Assembly: GCF_024178315.1 (NCBI RefSeq)
Contig: NZ_JAMZIK010000168.1
Span: 1-37,067 of the forward strand
DNA length: 37,067 bases
Direction: 5' to 3'
Source: Siccirubricoccus soli
GTDB lineage: Bacteria > Pseudomonadota > Alphaproteobacteria > Acetobacterales > Acetobacteraceae
In this document: piece by piece, positions 14,980 to 23,523 of the stretch
Numbering within the stretch: the stretch's first letter is position 1
Layout of the letters: every line of letters begins with the position of its first letter
Notes under the pieces: model-generated
The model's input: the letters and a program-made list of their open reading frames with translations, nothing else
Told to the model about the DNA's origin: nothing
Databases searched by the model: none
Program-made: the position numbers and the translations under genes

Positions 14980-16370
14980 AGCAGGTCTCCGATCAGGGCG
15001 GCCAGCAGCGTATCCAGGCCGAGATGCGGGATGCCGGCGGCGCCATGCGGGTCCAGCCGCGGGGGCTGGAATTCGGGCATCTCGAAGAAGCCATGGGTCC
15101 AGAACTCGGGCTCCGGCGGCCGCAGCGGGATCTCGCCAGGATAGACCTTGGCAGGTTTGCCTCCCGGCAGCACGCCGCGGACGGCGGCGACCGGGCGGCC
15201 TTCCAGCGTCGCCACCGCATCCTCCGTGCAGCGGATGCTGGCCAGGGTGTGGATGCTGGTGGCGACGCCCGCCGCCCCGGCCCGCGCCTCCGGCCCCGCC
15301 ACCAGATGGCCGAGCAGCGCCGCCAGCGCGTCCCGCTGGCGGGAGGGGACGTGGTCCGCCTTGGTGGCGACGAAGGCGACGCGGCTGGGCCCGGTGCCGA
15401 GCACCCGATCCAGCCAGCCGCCGCCCTGGCGCAGCGCGGCGGCGATGGCGCCGATCGCCTCCGCGATGTCGGCGAAGGCGGCGGGGCCGGCATGCAGCGC
15501 GCCGAGCACATCCACCAGCACCGCCTGGCGGTCGAAGCGGCGGAAGAAGGGGGTGAAGAATTCGTCCCGCTGTGCCGTCCGGTAGGCGGCGTGACGGCGG
15601 GCAAGCAGGGCCGGCAGGGGGCCGCCGATGCCGGGCGGCAGGGGGAAGAACCAGAGCAGCGGCATCTCCCCCCGCGGCCCCGGGTTCAGCACCCGCCCGG
15701 GTTGCAGGAAGCGGAAGCCGAGGCGGTCCCGGCAGGCCAGCAGGGCGTTGCGGTAGAGGGCATGGCCGCGGCGGACCAGCCCCTCCTCTTCCGGCGCCTG
15801 GGTCGGCAGGCCTTCGAGGAAGGCGAGGAAGGGAGCCACCTCCGGATCGGCCGCACCGCGACGGAGCCGGGCCAGGGCAGCAACGGACCAGGGGGCGTAG
15901 TCCTGTTCCAGCATCGGCAGGTCCAGCAGCCACTCGCCGGGGTAGTCCAGCAATTCCAGCGTCAGCGTCCGCTGGCCGAGCAGGCCGGCGAAGAGCCCTC
16001 CCCGCTCCAGCTCCAGGGTGACGGCGAGGGTGGAGAGGTCGCCGGTCCGGGCCGGCCAGGCGGGCGGGTCGGCGGCCAGCGCCGCCAGATGCGCGTCGAG
16101 ATCGAAGCGCGGCAGGCCCTCGATCCCGGCGGGTTCCGGCCGCACCGCGCGCAGCCTGCCGCCCGCCGCCTGGTCCAGCGCCGGCAAGGTGCGCCGCCCG
16201 CGCCCGGCGGCCAGCAGATTGGCCAGCAGCGCCGTGAGGAAGACGGTCTTCCCCGCCCGTGTCAGGCCGGTGACCGCCAAGCGAAGCCGCGGCTGCCCGA
16301 TGACGCGGCGTCCCAGCCTTTCGGCGCTCTCCGCCGCGTCGCGAATCAGGTCGAACGGATCAGGCAGCAT
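14976..16370 (-). CDS. ycjX: YcjX family P-loop GTPase (DUF463)
   Basis: 464 residues, the usual family length. The P-loop is GLTRAGKT at about 35-42, the G3-like switch region is LLDYPGEWLLDLPM, and the G4-like motif TKAD lies in FVATKADHVPS. These identify the YcjX group of Ras-like GTPases. In E. coli the gene belongs to the stress-induced psp regulon together with ycjF, which here follows with a 4-nt overlap. The protein is soluble and may act at the inner membrane with YcjF (inference). A block of GC hairpins (16421-16495) lies between this gene and gloA. Confidence 0.88.
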   Translation of the reverse strand: MLPDPFDLIRDAAESAERLGRRVIGQPRLRLAVTGLTRAGKTVFLTALLANLLAAGRGRRTLPALDQAAGGRLRAVRPEPAGIEGLPRFDLDAHLAALAADPPAWPARTGDLSTLAVTLELERGGLFAGLLGQRTLTLELLDYPGEWLLDLPMLEQDYAPWSVAALARLRRGAADPEVAPFLAFLEGLPTQAPEEEGLVRRGHALYRNALLACRDRLGFRFLQPGRVLNPGPRGEMPLLWFFPLPPGIGGPLPALLARRHAAYRTAQRDEFFTPFFRRFDRQAVLVDVLGALHAGPAAFADIAEAIGAIAAALRQGGGWLDRVLGTGPSRVAFVATKADHVPSRQRDALAALLGHLVAGPEARAGAAGVATSIHTLASIRCTEDAVATLEGRPVAAVRGVLPGGKPAKVYPGEIPLRPPEPEFWTHGFFEMPEFQPPRLDPHGAAGIPHLGLDTLLAALIGDLL

Positions 16371-16420
16371 GGCGCCCCGTCGGCGATGTCAACCCACGGG
16401 TCCAAACCTCAGACCGGGGC

Positions 16421-16495
16421 CCGGGGCCAGGTCCTGGCCCCGGCGGAGGTGCAGGAGGCAGCGCCTCCTGCCGGGGGTCCGGGGGCAGAGCCCCC
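16421..16495. repeat. Three consecutive GC-rich hairpins between gloA and ycjX
   Basis: Hairpin 1: 11-bp perfect stem CCGGGGCCAGG/CCTGGCCCCGG (16421-16443) with a single-base loop. Hairpin 2: 9-bp perfect stem GCAGGAGGC/GCCTCCTGC (16451-16471), 3-nt loop. Hairpin 3: stem GGGGGC/GCCCCC (16481-16495), 3-nt loop. Read on the minus strand they follow the gloA stop codon by 5 nt and could end the large operon. The sequence style (GGGGCTCTGCCCC type) resembles dispersed elements I remember from other alphaproteobacteria; this was not checked. Confidence 0.75.
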
Positions 16496-16500
16496 CACCC

Positions 16501-16890
16501 TCAGCGCTGGATCAGCTCGATCTTGTACCCGTCCGGGTCCTCGACAAAGGCGATGATGGTCGTGCCGAACTTCACCGGCCCGGCCTCGCGCGTCACCTTG
16601 CCGCCGCCCTTGCGCACCGCCTCGCAGGCCGCCGCCACGTCCGGCACGCCGACCGCGAGGTGTCCGAAGGCCGTGCCCTGCTCGTACTTCTCCACCCCGT
16701 AATTATAGGTGAGCTCGATCTCGCCCTGCCCTTCCTCATTGCCCGTGCCGTAGCCGAGGAAGGCGAGGGTGTACTTGCCATCCGGCACGTCGCGGCGGCG
16801 CAGCTCCTTCATGCCCAGCAGCTCGGTGTAGAATTTGACGCTGCGGTCGAGATTGCCGACCCGGATCATGGTGTGCAGGAATTTGCTCAT
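16501..16890 (-). CDS. gloA: Lactoylglutathione lyase (glyoxalase I)
   Basis: 129-residue cytoplasmic metalloenzyme that turns the hemithioacetal of methylglyoxal and glutathione into S-lactoylglutathione. It aligns closely with E. coli Glo[21 protein letters not shown] at the start, then [18 protein letters not shown] and [10 protein letters not shown]. All four metal ligands are present: H6, E59, H77 and E125. The ATG overlaps the lpxI stop (ATGA), and AAGGAG lies 8 nt before it inside lpxI, so it is translated as the last gene of the lipid A cluster. This is the place where lpxB is often found in related genomes. Confidence 0.95.
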   Translation of the reverse strand: MSKFLHTMIRVGNLDRSVKFYTELLGMKELRRRDVPDGKYTLAFLGYGTGNEEGQGEIELTYNYGVEKYEQGTAFGHLAVGVPDVAAACEAVRKGGGKVTREAGPVKFGTTIIAFVEDPDGYKIELIQR

Positions 16891-17726
16891 GGCATTGTCT
16901 CCTTGAACTGATCAGGGTCGATGGCCAGCAGGAAGATCCCGGCCGCGTCCGCCGCCGCCAGGGTGGCAGGGCGGTCGACCAGGATGCTGCCACCAGCCTC
17001 GATGGCGATGCCGGCCAGCCCCGCCGCCTTCGCCCCCGCAATGGTGGACGGCCCGATGGTGGGCAGGTCCAGTCGGCGATCCTGCCCGGGCTTGACCAGC
17101 TTGACCAGCACGCCGCCAGGGCCTTCCCGCCGCAGCCCGGCACAACGGGCGAGAAGCGCATCGGTGCCCTCGATGGCCTCGACGCCCAGCACCAGCCCCT
17201 GCTGCACCACGGCCCCCTGGCCGACATCCACGGCGCCGAGGGCGCGGACCACGGCGATGGCGCGGGCGATGTCGGCACGGGCCTGGGCGTCCGGCGCGAC
17301 GGCGCCGAGTTGGCCGGCGCTGGGGATCAGGTCGGCCATGACGGCATGGGCGGCGACCACCTCGAAACCCTCGGCCTCCAGCGCCCGGGCGACGGCGCGG
17401 AGCAGCCCGTCATCGCCCTGGAAATAGGCCCGACCGATGCGGGCCAGCAGCCGGGCGCCGGCGGCATCGGGGCGGAGGGAGAGCAGCGAAGGGCGCTGGA
17501 CGCCGCCACTCAGCACGAGCTGGCGGATGCCGCGGGCGCGGAAGGCGGCAAGGATCGCCCCGGCGGCGCCGACGCGCTCGCGGATATGCGGGATCCCGGC
17601 CCAGTCGGCGGGGTCGGCGAAGCCGTCCAGCAGGGCGGCGAAGACCGGGCGGCCGGCGGCCTGGGCGGCGCAGGCGACGCGCAGCGGGACCTCGCCGCTG
17701 CCGGCGACGATGCCGAGGGGGGTCAT
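16887..17726 (-). CDS. lpxI: UDP-2,3-diacylglucosamine pyrophosphatase LpxI
   Basis: 279 residues, the family length. LpxI hydrolyses UDP-2,3-diacyl-glucosamine to lipid X and UMP at the inner membrane face and replaces LpxH in alphaproteobacteria. The N-terminal motif [15 protein letters not shown] and the C-terminal [12 protein letters not shown] are characteristic; D220 matches the essential Asp known from Caulobacter LpxI. It follows lpxA after a 174-nt spacer full of hairpins, unlike the tight spacing elsewhere, and overlaps gloA by 4 nt. Confidence 0.93.
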   Translation of the reverse strand: MTPLGIVAGSGEVPLRVACAAQAAGRPVFAALLDGFADPADWAGIPHIRERVGAAGAILAAFRARGIRQLVLSGGVQRPSLLSLRPDAAGARLLARIGRAYFQGDDGLLRAVARALEAEGFEVVAAHAVMADLIPSAGQLGAVAPDAQARADIARAIAVVRALGAVDVGQGAVVQQGLVLGVEAIEGTDALLARCAGLRREGPGGVLVKLVKPGQDRRLDLPTIGPSTIAGAKAAGLAGIAIEAGGSILVDRPATLAAADAAGIFLLAIDPDQFKETMP

Positions 17727-17733
17727 CGGGGTG

Positions 17734-17894
17734 TTGAGGGGGACGCCGCCCCCCTCAAGCTCTCCCTGCCAAAGGCCGAAAGGCCTTTGGAAACCGTGAG
17801 TTTGCCGTTCAAACCGACGCCCTCATCCTCGCGGGCGTGAGCTCGAGAGAGGTCGCGCCGCAAGGCGCGCCCTGCGACGCGAGGCCCCTCTCGA
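17734..17894. repeat. Hairpin block between lpxA and lpxI
   Basis: Three structures lie in the only long spacer of the lpx segment. (1) 9-bp perfect stem TTGAGGGGG/CCCCCTCAA (17734-17758). (2) 9-bp perfect stem CCAAAGGCC/GGCCTTTGG with loop GAAA (17769-17790). (3) Nested stems TCGAGAG/CTCTCGA (17843-17849 with 17888-17894), GTCGC/GCGAC, or alternatively GCGCC/GGCGC with loop GCAA (17855-17868). The GNRA-type loops appear on the plus strand, opposite to the operon. Confidence 0.7.
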
Positions 17895-17900
17895 TACGGC

Positions 17901-18743
17901 TCACTGGCCCTCGCCATTCTCCTCATCCACCCCGCCCAGCTCCGGTGCCGCCATGCGGCCGGGCCGCACCAGCTGGCGCCGCCGCGTCGGGTCGCGGACG
18001 AAGGCGATGATCTCCTGCACCAGCGCCTCATCCGGCCAGCGCTCCGCGGCCTGCTGCAGCCTGGCGGCGAACTCGCCCGAATCCTTGAACAGCAGGTTGT
18101 TGGCCAGCCGCAGGGTGCGGAGCTGGTCCCGCGAGGCGCCGCGGCGCAGCAGCCCCACCTTGTTGAAGCCGACGAGCCGGGCCGGCAGGCCGAAGACATA
18201 GCCGAAGGGCGGGATGTCGTTGGTGACGCCGGCGAGGCCCGAGACCATGGCCAGCCTGCCGATCCGCACCGTCTGGTGCACCGCCGCGCCGCCGCCGATG
18301 AAGGCGCCGTCCCCCACCTGCACATGCCCGCCCAGCATGACGTTGTTGGCGAGGATCACCCCATCGCCCAGCAGGCAGTCATGCGCCACATGCGCCTGCG
18401 CCATCAGCATGCAGCCGCCGCCGACGCGGGTGACGCCGCCGCCGCCGACCGAAGCGCGGTGGATGGTGACGCCCTCGCGGACCAGGCATTTCGGCCCGAC
18501 CTCGCAGCGCGTCTTCTCCCCCTTGTACTTCAGGTCCTGGGGCGGCGTGCCGATGCTGGCGAAGGGCAGCACCCTGGTGCCCGCGCCGATCCGCGTCGCC
18601 CCTTCGACGACGATATGGGAGGAAAGCTCGACCCCGTCCTCCAGCACCGCTTCCGGACCGACGGTGCAGAAGGGGCCAATGACGACACCGGCGCCGAGGA
18701 CGGCGCCGGGTGCCACCATGGCGTTCGGATGAATGGTGGCCAC
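17901..18743 (-). CDS. lpxA: UDP-N-acetylglucosamine acyltransferase LpxA
   Basis: 280 residues. First enzyme of lipid A synthesis, adding a 3-hydroxyacyl chain from ACP to UDP-GlcNAc in the cytosol. Left-handed beta-helix hexapeptide repeats fill residues 1-190 (MATIHPNAMV, GAVLGAGVVIGPF). The catalytic base is H121 in QAHVAHDC, matching E. coli H125. The chain-length ruler position of E. coli G173 is Gly here (MVSGLAGV), which suggests a long (about C14) acyl preference. The C-terminal helical domain is slightly long and ends in an acidic tail. Starts with GTG, 4 nt after fabZ. Confidence 0.95.
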   Translation of the reverse strand: MATIHPNAMVAPGAVLGAGVVIGPFCTVGPEAVLEDGVELSSHIVVEGATRIGAGTRVLPFASIGTPPQDLKYKGEKTRCEVGPKCLVREGVTIHRASVGGGGVTRVGGGCMLMAQAHVAHDCLLGDGVILANNVMLGGHVQVGDGAFIGGGAAVHQTVRIGRLAMVSGLAGVTNDIPPFGYVFGLPARLVGFNKVGLLRRGASRDQLRTLRLANNLLFKDSGEFAARLQQAAERWPDEALVQEIIAFVRDPTRRRQLVRPGRMAAPELGGVDEENGEGQ

Positions 18744-18747
18744 GCGC

Positions 18748-19230
18748 TCAGCGGTCCAGGATCATCGCGGCGTAATTCGCCTCAGCCACCACCTTGCCGT
18801 CCACCTTCGCCTCGGCCTGGAATTTCCAGATATTGCCGCGCTGCCGCTCCTTCACGACATGCACGCGCATCTGGTCGCCCGGCACCACCGGCTTGCGGAA
18901 CTTCGCGTTCTCCACGGTCATGAAATAGACCAGCTTGCCGCGCGCCTCCGGCCCCAGCGTCTCCACCACCAGCACGGCGGCGGTCTGCGCCATGCTCTCG
19001 ATGATCAGCACGCCGGGCATCACCGGATGTTCCGGGAAATGGCCCTGGAAGTAGTTCTCGTTGATGGTGACGTTCTTGATGCCGACGGCGGAGACGTTCT
19101 TCCGCACCTCGACCACGCGGTCCACCAGCAGCATCGGGTAGCGATGGGGGATGGCGCGCATGATCTGCGCGATGTCGAAGGCCTCCACCGCCTCGGAGGT
19201 GGCGGCCCCCGCCGCCGTCTCTGCGTCCAT
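18748..19230 (-). CDS. fabZ: 3-hydroxyacyl-ACP dehydratase FabZ
   Basis: 160-residue hot-dog-fold dehydratase of type II fatty acid synthesis; it dehydrates 3-hydroxyacyl-ACP and so competes with LpxA and LpxD for the same substrate. Active-site H64 lies in [13 protein letters not shown], and E78 in IIESMAQ; the spacing equals that of E. coli H54/E68. The first 17 residues are an extra Ala/Glu-rich extension. The ATG lies 1 nt after the lpxD stop. The lpxD-fabZ-lpxA order is the standard one. Confidence 0.96.
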   Translation of the reverse strand: MDAETAAGAATSEAVEAFDIAQIMRAIPHRYPMLLVDRVVEVRKNVSAVGIKNVTINENYFQGHFPEHPVMPGVLIIESMAQTAAVLVVETLGPEARGKLVYFMTVENAKFRKPVVPGDQMRVHVVKERQRGNIWKFQAEAKVDGKVVAEANYAAMILDR

Positions 19231-19231
19231 C

Positions 19232-20260
19232 TTACTCGGTCTTTCCCTGCTTCTCGCCGAGGCGCTTCATGCGCGCCGTCATGCGCCAGAACTCGCGCAC
19301 CGGCATGGCCGGGCTGCCGATCACGTCGGATTTCGCTGCGACATCGTTCATCACCCCGGCCTGGGCCCCGATGCGCGCCTGCGTGCCGATCTGCAGATGC
19401 CCGGTGAGGCCCGCCTGTGCCGCGACCTGAACGTAGTCGCCAAGCACCGTCGAGCCGGAAATCCCCGCCTGCCCGACGACGATGCAGCCCCGTCCGGTGC
19501 GCACGTTGTGCCCGATCTGCACCAGGTTGTCGAGGCGCGTACCCGCGCCGAGCACGGTATCCCCCTGGCTGCCGCGATCGACGCAGGCATTGGCGCCGAT
19601 CTCGACATGATCGCCAAGGATCACCCGGCCGAGCTGCGGCATGGTCTCGAACCGGCCATCGGGCGTGGGGGCGAAGCCGAACCCCTCCTGCCCCACCCGG
19701 GCGCCGGGATGCAGCACCACCCCTTCCCCGAGGATGGCGTGGGAGAGGCTGGCATGGGCATGGATGCGGCAGCGCGGGCCGAGCACGCAGCCGGCACCGA
19801 TGGCGGCATGCGGGCCGATGATGCAGCCCGGGCCGATCTCGGCGCCGGCGCCGATCACCGCATAGGGGCCGATCTCCGCCTCCGGCGAGACGGTGGCGCC
19901 CGGCCCGATCACCGCCGTCGGGTGGATGCCCGGCGTGGCGGCGGGGGCCGGGTGGAACAGCGCGGCCACCCGGGCGAAGCCGAGATAGGGGGCGGGGACG
20001 ACGATCGCGACCGTCCCCTCCGGCACCTGGTCAGCCAAGCCCTGGGCCATTACCACCGCGCCGGCCCGGGTCTCCCGGAGCTGCGGCAGGTAGCGGCGAT
20101 TGTCGAGGAAGCTCACCTCCTCCGGCCCGGCCGTCTGCAACGGGCCGACGCCAATGAAAAGGCGCTCGCCATCGCCCTCGCACCGGCCGCCCGCCGCGGC
20201 GGCGATCGCCGCCAGGCGCTGTGGCCCGGCGCCGGGAAAGAAACGGGGATCGGCGGCCAC
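19232..20260 (-). CDS. lpxD: UDP-3-O-(3-hydroxyacyl)glucosamine N-acyltransferase LpxD
   Basis: 342 residues. Third step of lipid A synthesis, adding the N-linked 3-hydroxyacyl chain. An N-terminal uridine-binding domain (about 1-105, with [11 protein letters not shown]) precedes the hexapeptide beta-helix ([18 protein letters not shown] onward) and a C-terminal helix ([12 protein letters not shown]). Catalytic H251 in [10 protein letters not shown] matches E. coli H239. Starts with GTG, 13 nt after the skp-like gene. Cytoplasmic homotrimer by family knowledge. Confidence 0.96.
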   Translation of the reverse strand: MAADPRFFPGAGPQRLAAIAAAAGGRCEGDGERLFIGVGPLQTAGPEEVSFLDNRRYLPQLRETRAGAVVMAQGLADQVPEGTVAIVVPAPYLGFARVAALFHPAPAATPGIHPTAVIGPGATVSPEAEIGPYAVIGAGAEIGPGCIIGPHAAIGAGCVLGPRCRIHAHASLSHAILGEGVVLHPGARVGQEGFGFAPTPDGRFETMPQLGRVILGDHVEIGANACVDRGSQGDTVLGAGTRLDNLVQIGHNVRTGRGCIVVGQAGISGSTVLGDYVQVAAQAGLTGHLQIGTQARIGAQAGVMNDVAAKSDVIGSPAMPVREFWRMTARMKRLGEKQGKTE

Positions 20261-20273
20261 GCGCCCCCCCCGC

Positions 20274-21071
20274 TCAACGCCGCGGCGCGGCCGGCGCCGG
20301 CGCCGCCGGGCGCGCCGGCGGCGCGGAGGAGGCCTGGGGCGTCGCCTCGCCGCTGGCCGATTCCGGCGGCAGGGTGACGCTGCGCAGCGTCTGGTTGAAC
20401 TTCGTCGACACCTCCTCCGTCAGGTCGAAGGCAGGGTCGTTGAAGATCACCAGCGGCCGCGGCAATACCATATTCACATGGCGGCTGGCCGCCACCTGGC
20501 GGATGACCTGGCCGAGGCCCTGCTCGATCTCCACCAGCGCCTGCTGCGCCACCTGCTCGATGGCCCGGCTGCGCTCGCGGAAGACGCGCTGGCTGTCGGT
20601 GATGCGGTCCTGCAGGTCACGCTCCCGCTGGCGAAGCTGGTCCGGCGGCAGGCTGGCGCGCTGGTTGGCGAGCGCCGTCTGCTCGTCCCGCCAGCGGGCC
20701 TGCTCTCGCTGCAGGTCGCCGTTCAGCTTCTCCCGCCGCTTCTCGATCTCCTCCCGCACCTGGTTGAAGGCGGTGGAGACGCGCTGGATCTCCGGCACGT
20801 CGACGATGCCGATGACGGCCGTGGGCGGCTGCTGGCCGGGCGGCAGGGCGGCCGGCGGGCGCTGGGCCTGAGCCGGGCGTTGCGCCGGGCGCTGCGCCGG
20901 GGCCTGGGTCGGCCGGCTCTGGTTGCCGCCCTGGCCGGGCACGAACCATTCCTGGCCCTGGCCCTGCTGCGCCACGGCCGGCAGCGCCGCGGCGGCGGCG
21001 AGGCCGGCGGCAAGGAGAAGGCGGGCTGCGGTGCGGTGGACTGGCATATGCGAGGGAATCCCGAAGCTCAT
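20274..21071 (-). CDS. OmpH/Skp family periplasmic chaperone
   Basis: 265 residues. A signal peptide ends at about residue 34 (LLLAAGLAAAAALPAVAQ). Then comes an unusual low-complexity stretch of about 45 residues with AQRP/PAQ repeats, followed by the OmpH/Skp core (IGIVDVPEIQRVSTAFNQV, long coiled-coil arms to about 190, then VNMVLPRPLVIFNDPAFDLT). The C-terminal 30 residues are Ala/Pro-rich. Skp proteins hold unfolded outer-membrane proteins for BamA. The ATG overlaps the bamA stop by one base; a second ATG 24 nt downstream is an equally possible start. It is longer than E. coli Skp (161 residues) because of the two low-complexity tails. Confidence 0.88.
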   Translation of the reverse strand: MSFGIPSHMPVHRTAARLLLAAGLAAAAALPAVAQQGQGQEWFVPGQGGNQSRPTQAPAQRPAQRPAQAQRPPAALPPGQQPPTAVIGIVDVPEIQRVSTAFNQVREEIEKRREKLNGDLQREQARWRDEQTALANQRASLPPDQLRQRERDLQDRITDSQRVFRERSRAIEQVAQQALVEIEQGLGQVIRQVAASRHVNMVLPRPLVIFNDPAFDLTEEVSTKFNQTLRSVTLPPESASGEATPQASSAPPARPAAPAPAAPRR

Positions 21072-23488
21072 CAGAAGCGGGTGCCGAAGCCGAAGCGGAA
21101 GACCTGCGTCTCGTCGTAGGACTTCTTCACCACCGCCTGGGCGAGGTCGATGTTGATCAGGCCGAAGGGGCTGCGCCAGGAGATGCCGACCCCGGCGCCG
21201 ACGCGCGGCGTGCTGTCGTCCCGCACCTCCGGGCCGCTGGCCGACTGGCTGAGCGCGCCGACATCGACAAAGGCGCGCCCGATGAGCCCGAGTTCCGCGG
21301 GAAGCGGCAGCGGGAAGCGCATTTCCGTGCTCTGGGTCCAGAGGAAGCGGCCGCCCAGGCTGTCGCTCGTGGTGACGTCGCGCGGCCCGGCGCCGGCGAT
21401 GCGGAAGCCGCGGAGGTTCTCGCCGCCGAGGAAGAAGCGGTCGATGATCCGGTCCTTCTTGCCGAAGGCCGTGGCGAGGTAGCCGACGCTGGCCGAGATG
21501 GAGAGGACGTAGTCCGGGTCGCCCAGCATCCGCTCGAAGGGGATGAAGTAGCTGCCGTCCAGCCGGGTGCGCAGATAGGCGACGTCGCCGCCGAGGCCGG
21601 CGAAATCCGTTCCCAGCCGCAGCACGCCGCCGCGCCGCGGGTCGATCACCGAATCGCGGAAATCGTAGGTGAGGGTCTGGCCGATCTGCGAGAGCAGGGT
21701 GGAGCCGCGCTGCTCCAGGATGTAGCGGGAGGCGGTCTGCGAGATGTCGTAGACCTCCCGCTGCGTCAGCGTATAGGTCCAGGACTGCCGCAGCCGCTCG
21801 TTGAAGGCGTAGCCCGCGCGCAGCGCGAAGCCCGCCCGCCGCTCCCGGTAGCTGGCGATGTTGAGCAGGTTGCGCTGCAGGTAGAAGAGGTCGACGCCCG
21901 CCGCGAGGTTGCGGTCGAGGAAGTAGGGGTCGGTGACCGAGAGGTCGATCTGGCTGCGGCGCTGCGCCAGGGTGCCGTTGACGCGGGCATCGATGCCGGT
22001 GCCGAGCAGGTTGCGCTCCCGCAACCCGATATCCGCCAGCGCGCCGGCATCGGTGGAGTAGCCGCCGCCGAGCGAGACCTCGCCGGTCGCCCGTTCCTGC
22101 ACCTGGGTGTGCAGGATCGCCCGGTCCGGCGCCGAGCCAGGCTGGGAGGTGATCTGCACGTCCTGGAAGTAGCCGAGGTCGCGCAGCCGCTGCCGGCTGC
22201 GGCGGATCTGCGCGGCGTTGAAGGCATCGCCTTCCGCCAGGCGGAATTCGCGGCGCAGCACGCGGTCCTGGGTGCGGGTGTTGCCGGCGATGTCGATGCG
22301 CTCGACATAGACCCGCGGCGCCTCGTTCACCTCGAAGGTGAGCTGCACGCTGCGGGCCGCCGCGTCGCGCTGGATGCGCGGCTGGACATCGACGAAGGGG
22401 AACCCGCGCAGGTTGGCGGCGTCCTGCAGCGTCTGCGCCGCGCGCTCCACCTGGTCGCCATCGTACCAGTCGCCGGTCTCGACCTCGAGCAGCCGGCGCA
22501 GCGGCGCCGCGTCAAGGTTGCGGATGTTGGAGGACACCTCGACCGAGCCGACGCGGTAGCGCACCCCCTCATCGATGGTGAAGGTGATGAAGAAGCCGCT
22601 GCGGTCCGGCGCCAGCTCCGCGGTGGAGTTGGTGATCTGGACGTCGGCATAGCCGTTGCGCAGGTAGTAGCGGCGCAGCAGCTCGCGGTCGAAGGCCAGC
22701 CGCTCCGGGTCGAACTGGTCGGAGGTGGAGAGGAAGCGGTACCAAGCCTGCTCCTTGGTGGAGACGACCTCCTTCAGCCGGCTGTCGCTGTAGGCGCGGT
22801 TGCCGACGAAGTTGATGCGGGCGACGAGCGCCGCATCGCCTTCCTGGATCTCATACACCACGTCGACGCGGTTCTGGTCGAGCTCGATGATCTTCGGCTC
22901 GATGGTCGCGGCGAAGCGGCCGCGGCGGGCATAGAGCTCCTGGATCCGCTGCCGGTCGGACTGCACCGCCTGAGAGGTGAAGACGGCGCGGCCGCGCATC
23001 TGCACCTCGTTGCGCAGCACGTCGTCGGAGATCTTGCGGTTCCCCTCGAAGGCCACGCGGTTGACGATGGGGTTCTCGGCGACCTCCACCAGGATGTCGT
23101 TGCCCTCCCGCCGCACCTGCACGTCGCGGAACAGGCCGGTGGCGAAGAGCGCCTTCAGGCTGCGGTCCAGCCGGTCCGGGTCGAAGGCGTCGCCCGGTTG
23201 CAGCACCATGTAGGAGCGGATGGTGTCCGCCTCGATCCGCTGGTTGCCGCGGACCTCGATGGCGCGGACGACGCCGCCCTGGGCGGGCGGCACCTGGGCC
23301 GCCCTGGGGACCGTGCGCGGGCGCGGCTGCGCATCGGCCGCGGTGGGAAGGAGCAGGCCCGACGCCAGGGTGGCGACGGCAAGCGGCAGGAGGCGTGGGA
23401 TCGGAGACAAGGTGTGCCGTGGCCTTCTCGGGTTCGCGGGCGGCCGGACAATAGCCGCAACCCCCGGCCTCCCGCCACCCCGCGCCAT
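21071..23488 (-). CDS. bamA: Outer membrane protein assembly factor BamA
   Basis: 805 residues. The central insertase for outer-membrane beta-barrel proteins. After a signal sequence (LLPLAVATLASGLLLPTAADA, ending near residue 53) there are five POTRA repeats at about 72-420 (VVRAIEVRGNQRIEADTIRS, VNRVAFEGNRKISDDVLRNE and others). Next is the 16-strand barrel with the conserved RGF motif in GGENLRGFRIAG (loop L6) and the terminal strand ending FGTRF with C-terminal Phe. The start at 23488 gives a long n-region of about 30 residues; an internal TTG near 23410 would give a shorter signal peptide but has a poor ribosome site. Downstream skp overlaps by one base. Confidence 0.95.
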   Translation of the reverse strand: MARGGGRPGVAAIVRPPANPRRPRHTLSPIPRLLPLAVATLASGLLLPTAADAQPRPRTVPRAAQVPPAQGGVVRAIEVRGNQRIEADTIRSYMVLQPGDAFDPDRLDRSLKALFATGLFRDVQVRREGNDILVEVAENPIVNRVAFEGNRKISDDVLRNEVQMRGRAVFTSQAVQSDRQRIQELYARRGRFAATIEPKIIELDQNRVDVVYEIQEGDAALVARINFVGNRAYSDSRLKEVVSTKEQAWYRFLSTSDQFDPERLAFDRELLRRYYLRNGYADVQITNSTAELAPDRSGFFITFTIDEGVRYRVGSVEVSSNIRNLDAAPLRRLLEVETGDWYDGDQVERAAQTLQDAANLRGFPFVDVQPRIQRDAAARSVQLTFEVNEAPRVYVERIDIAGNTRTQDRVLRREFRLAEGDAFNAAQIRRSRQRLRDLGYFQDVQITSQPGSAPDRAILHTQVQERATGEVSLGGGYSTDAGALADIGLRERNLLGTGIDARVNGTLAQRRSQIDLSVTDPYFLDRNLAAGVDLFYLQRNLLNIASYRERRAGFALRAGYAFNERLRQSWTYTLTQREVYDISQTASRYILEQRGSTLLSQIGQTLTYDFRDSVIDPRRGGVLRLGTDFAGLGGDVAYLRTRLDGSYFIPFERMLGDPDYVLSISASVGYLATAFGKKDRIIDRFFLGGENLRGFRIAGAGPRDVTTSDSLGGRFLWTQSTEMRFPLPLPAELGLIGRAFVDVGALSQSASGPEVRDDSTPRVGAGVGISWRSPFGLINIDLAQAVVKKSYDETQVFRFGFGTRF

Positions 23489-23523
23489 GTGACGAAGCCC
23501 TCACGCGGCGCGGGCGGCTGCGC

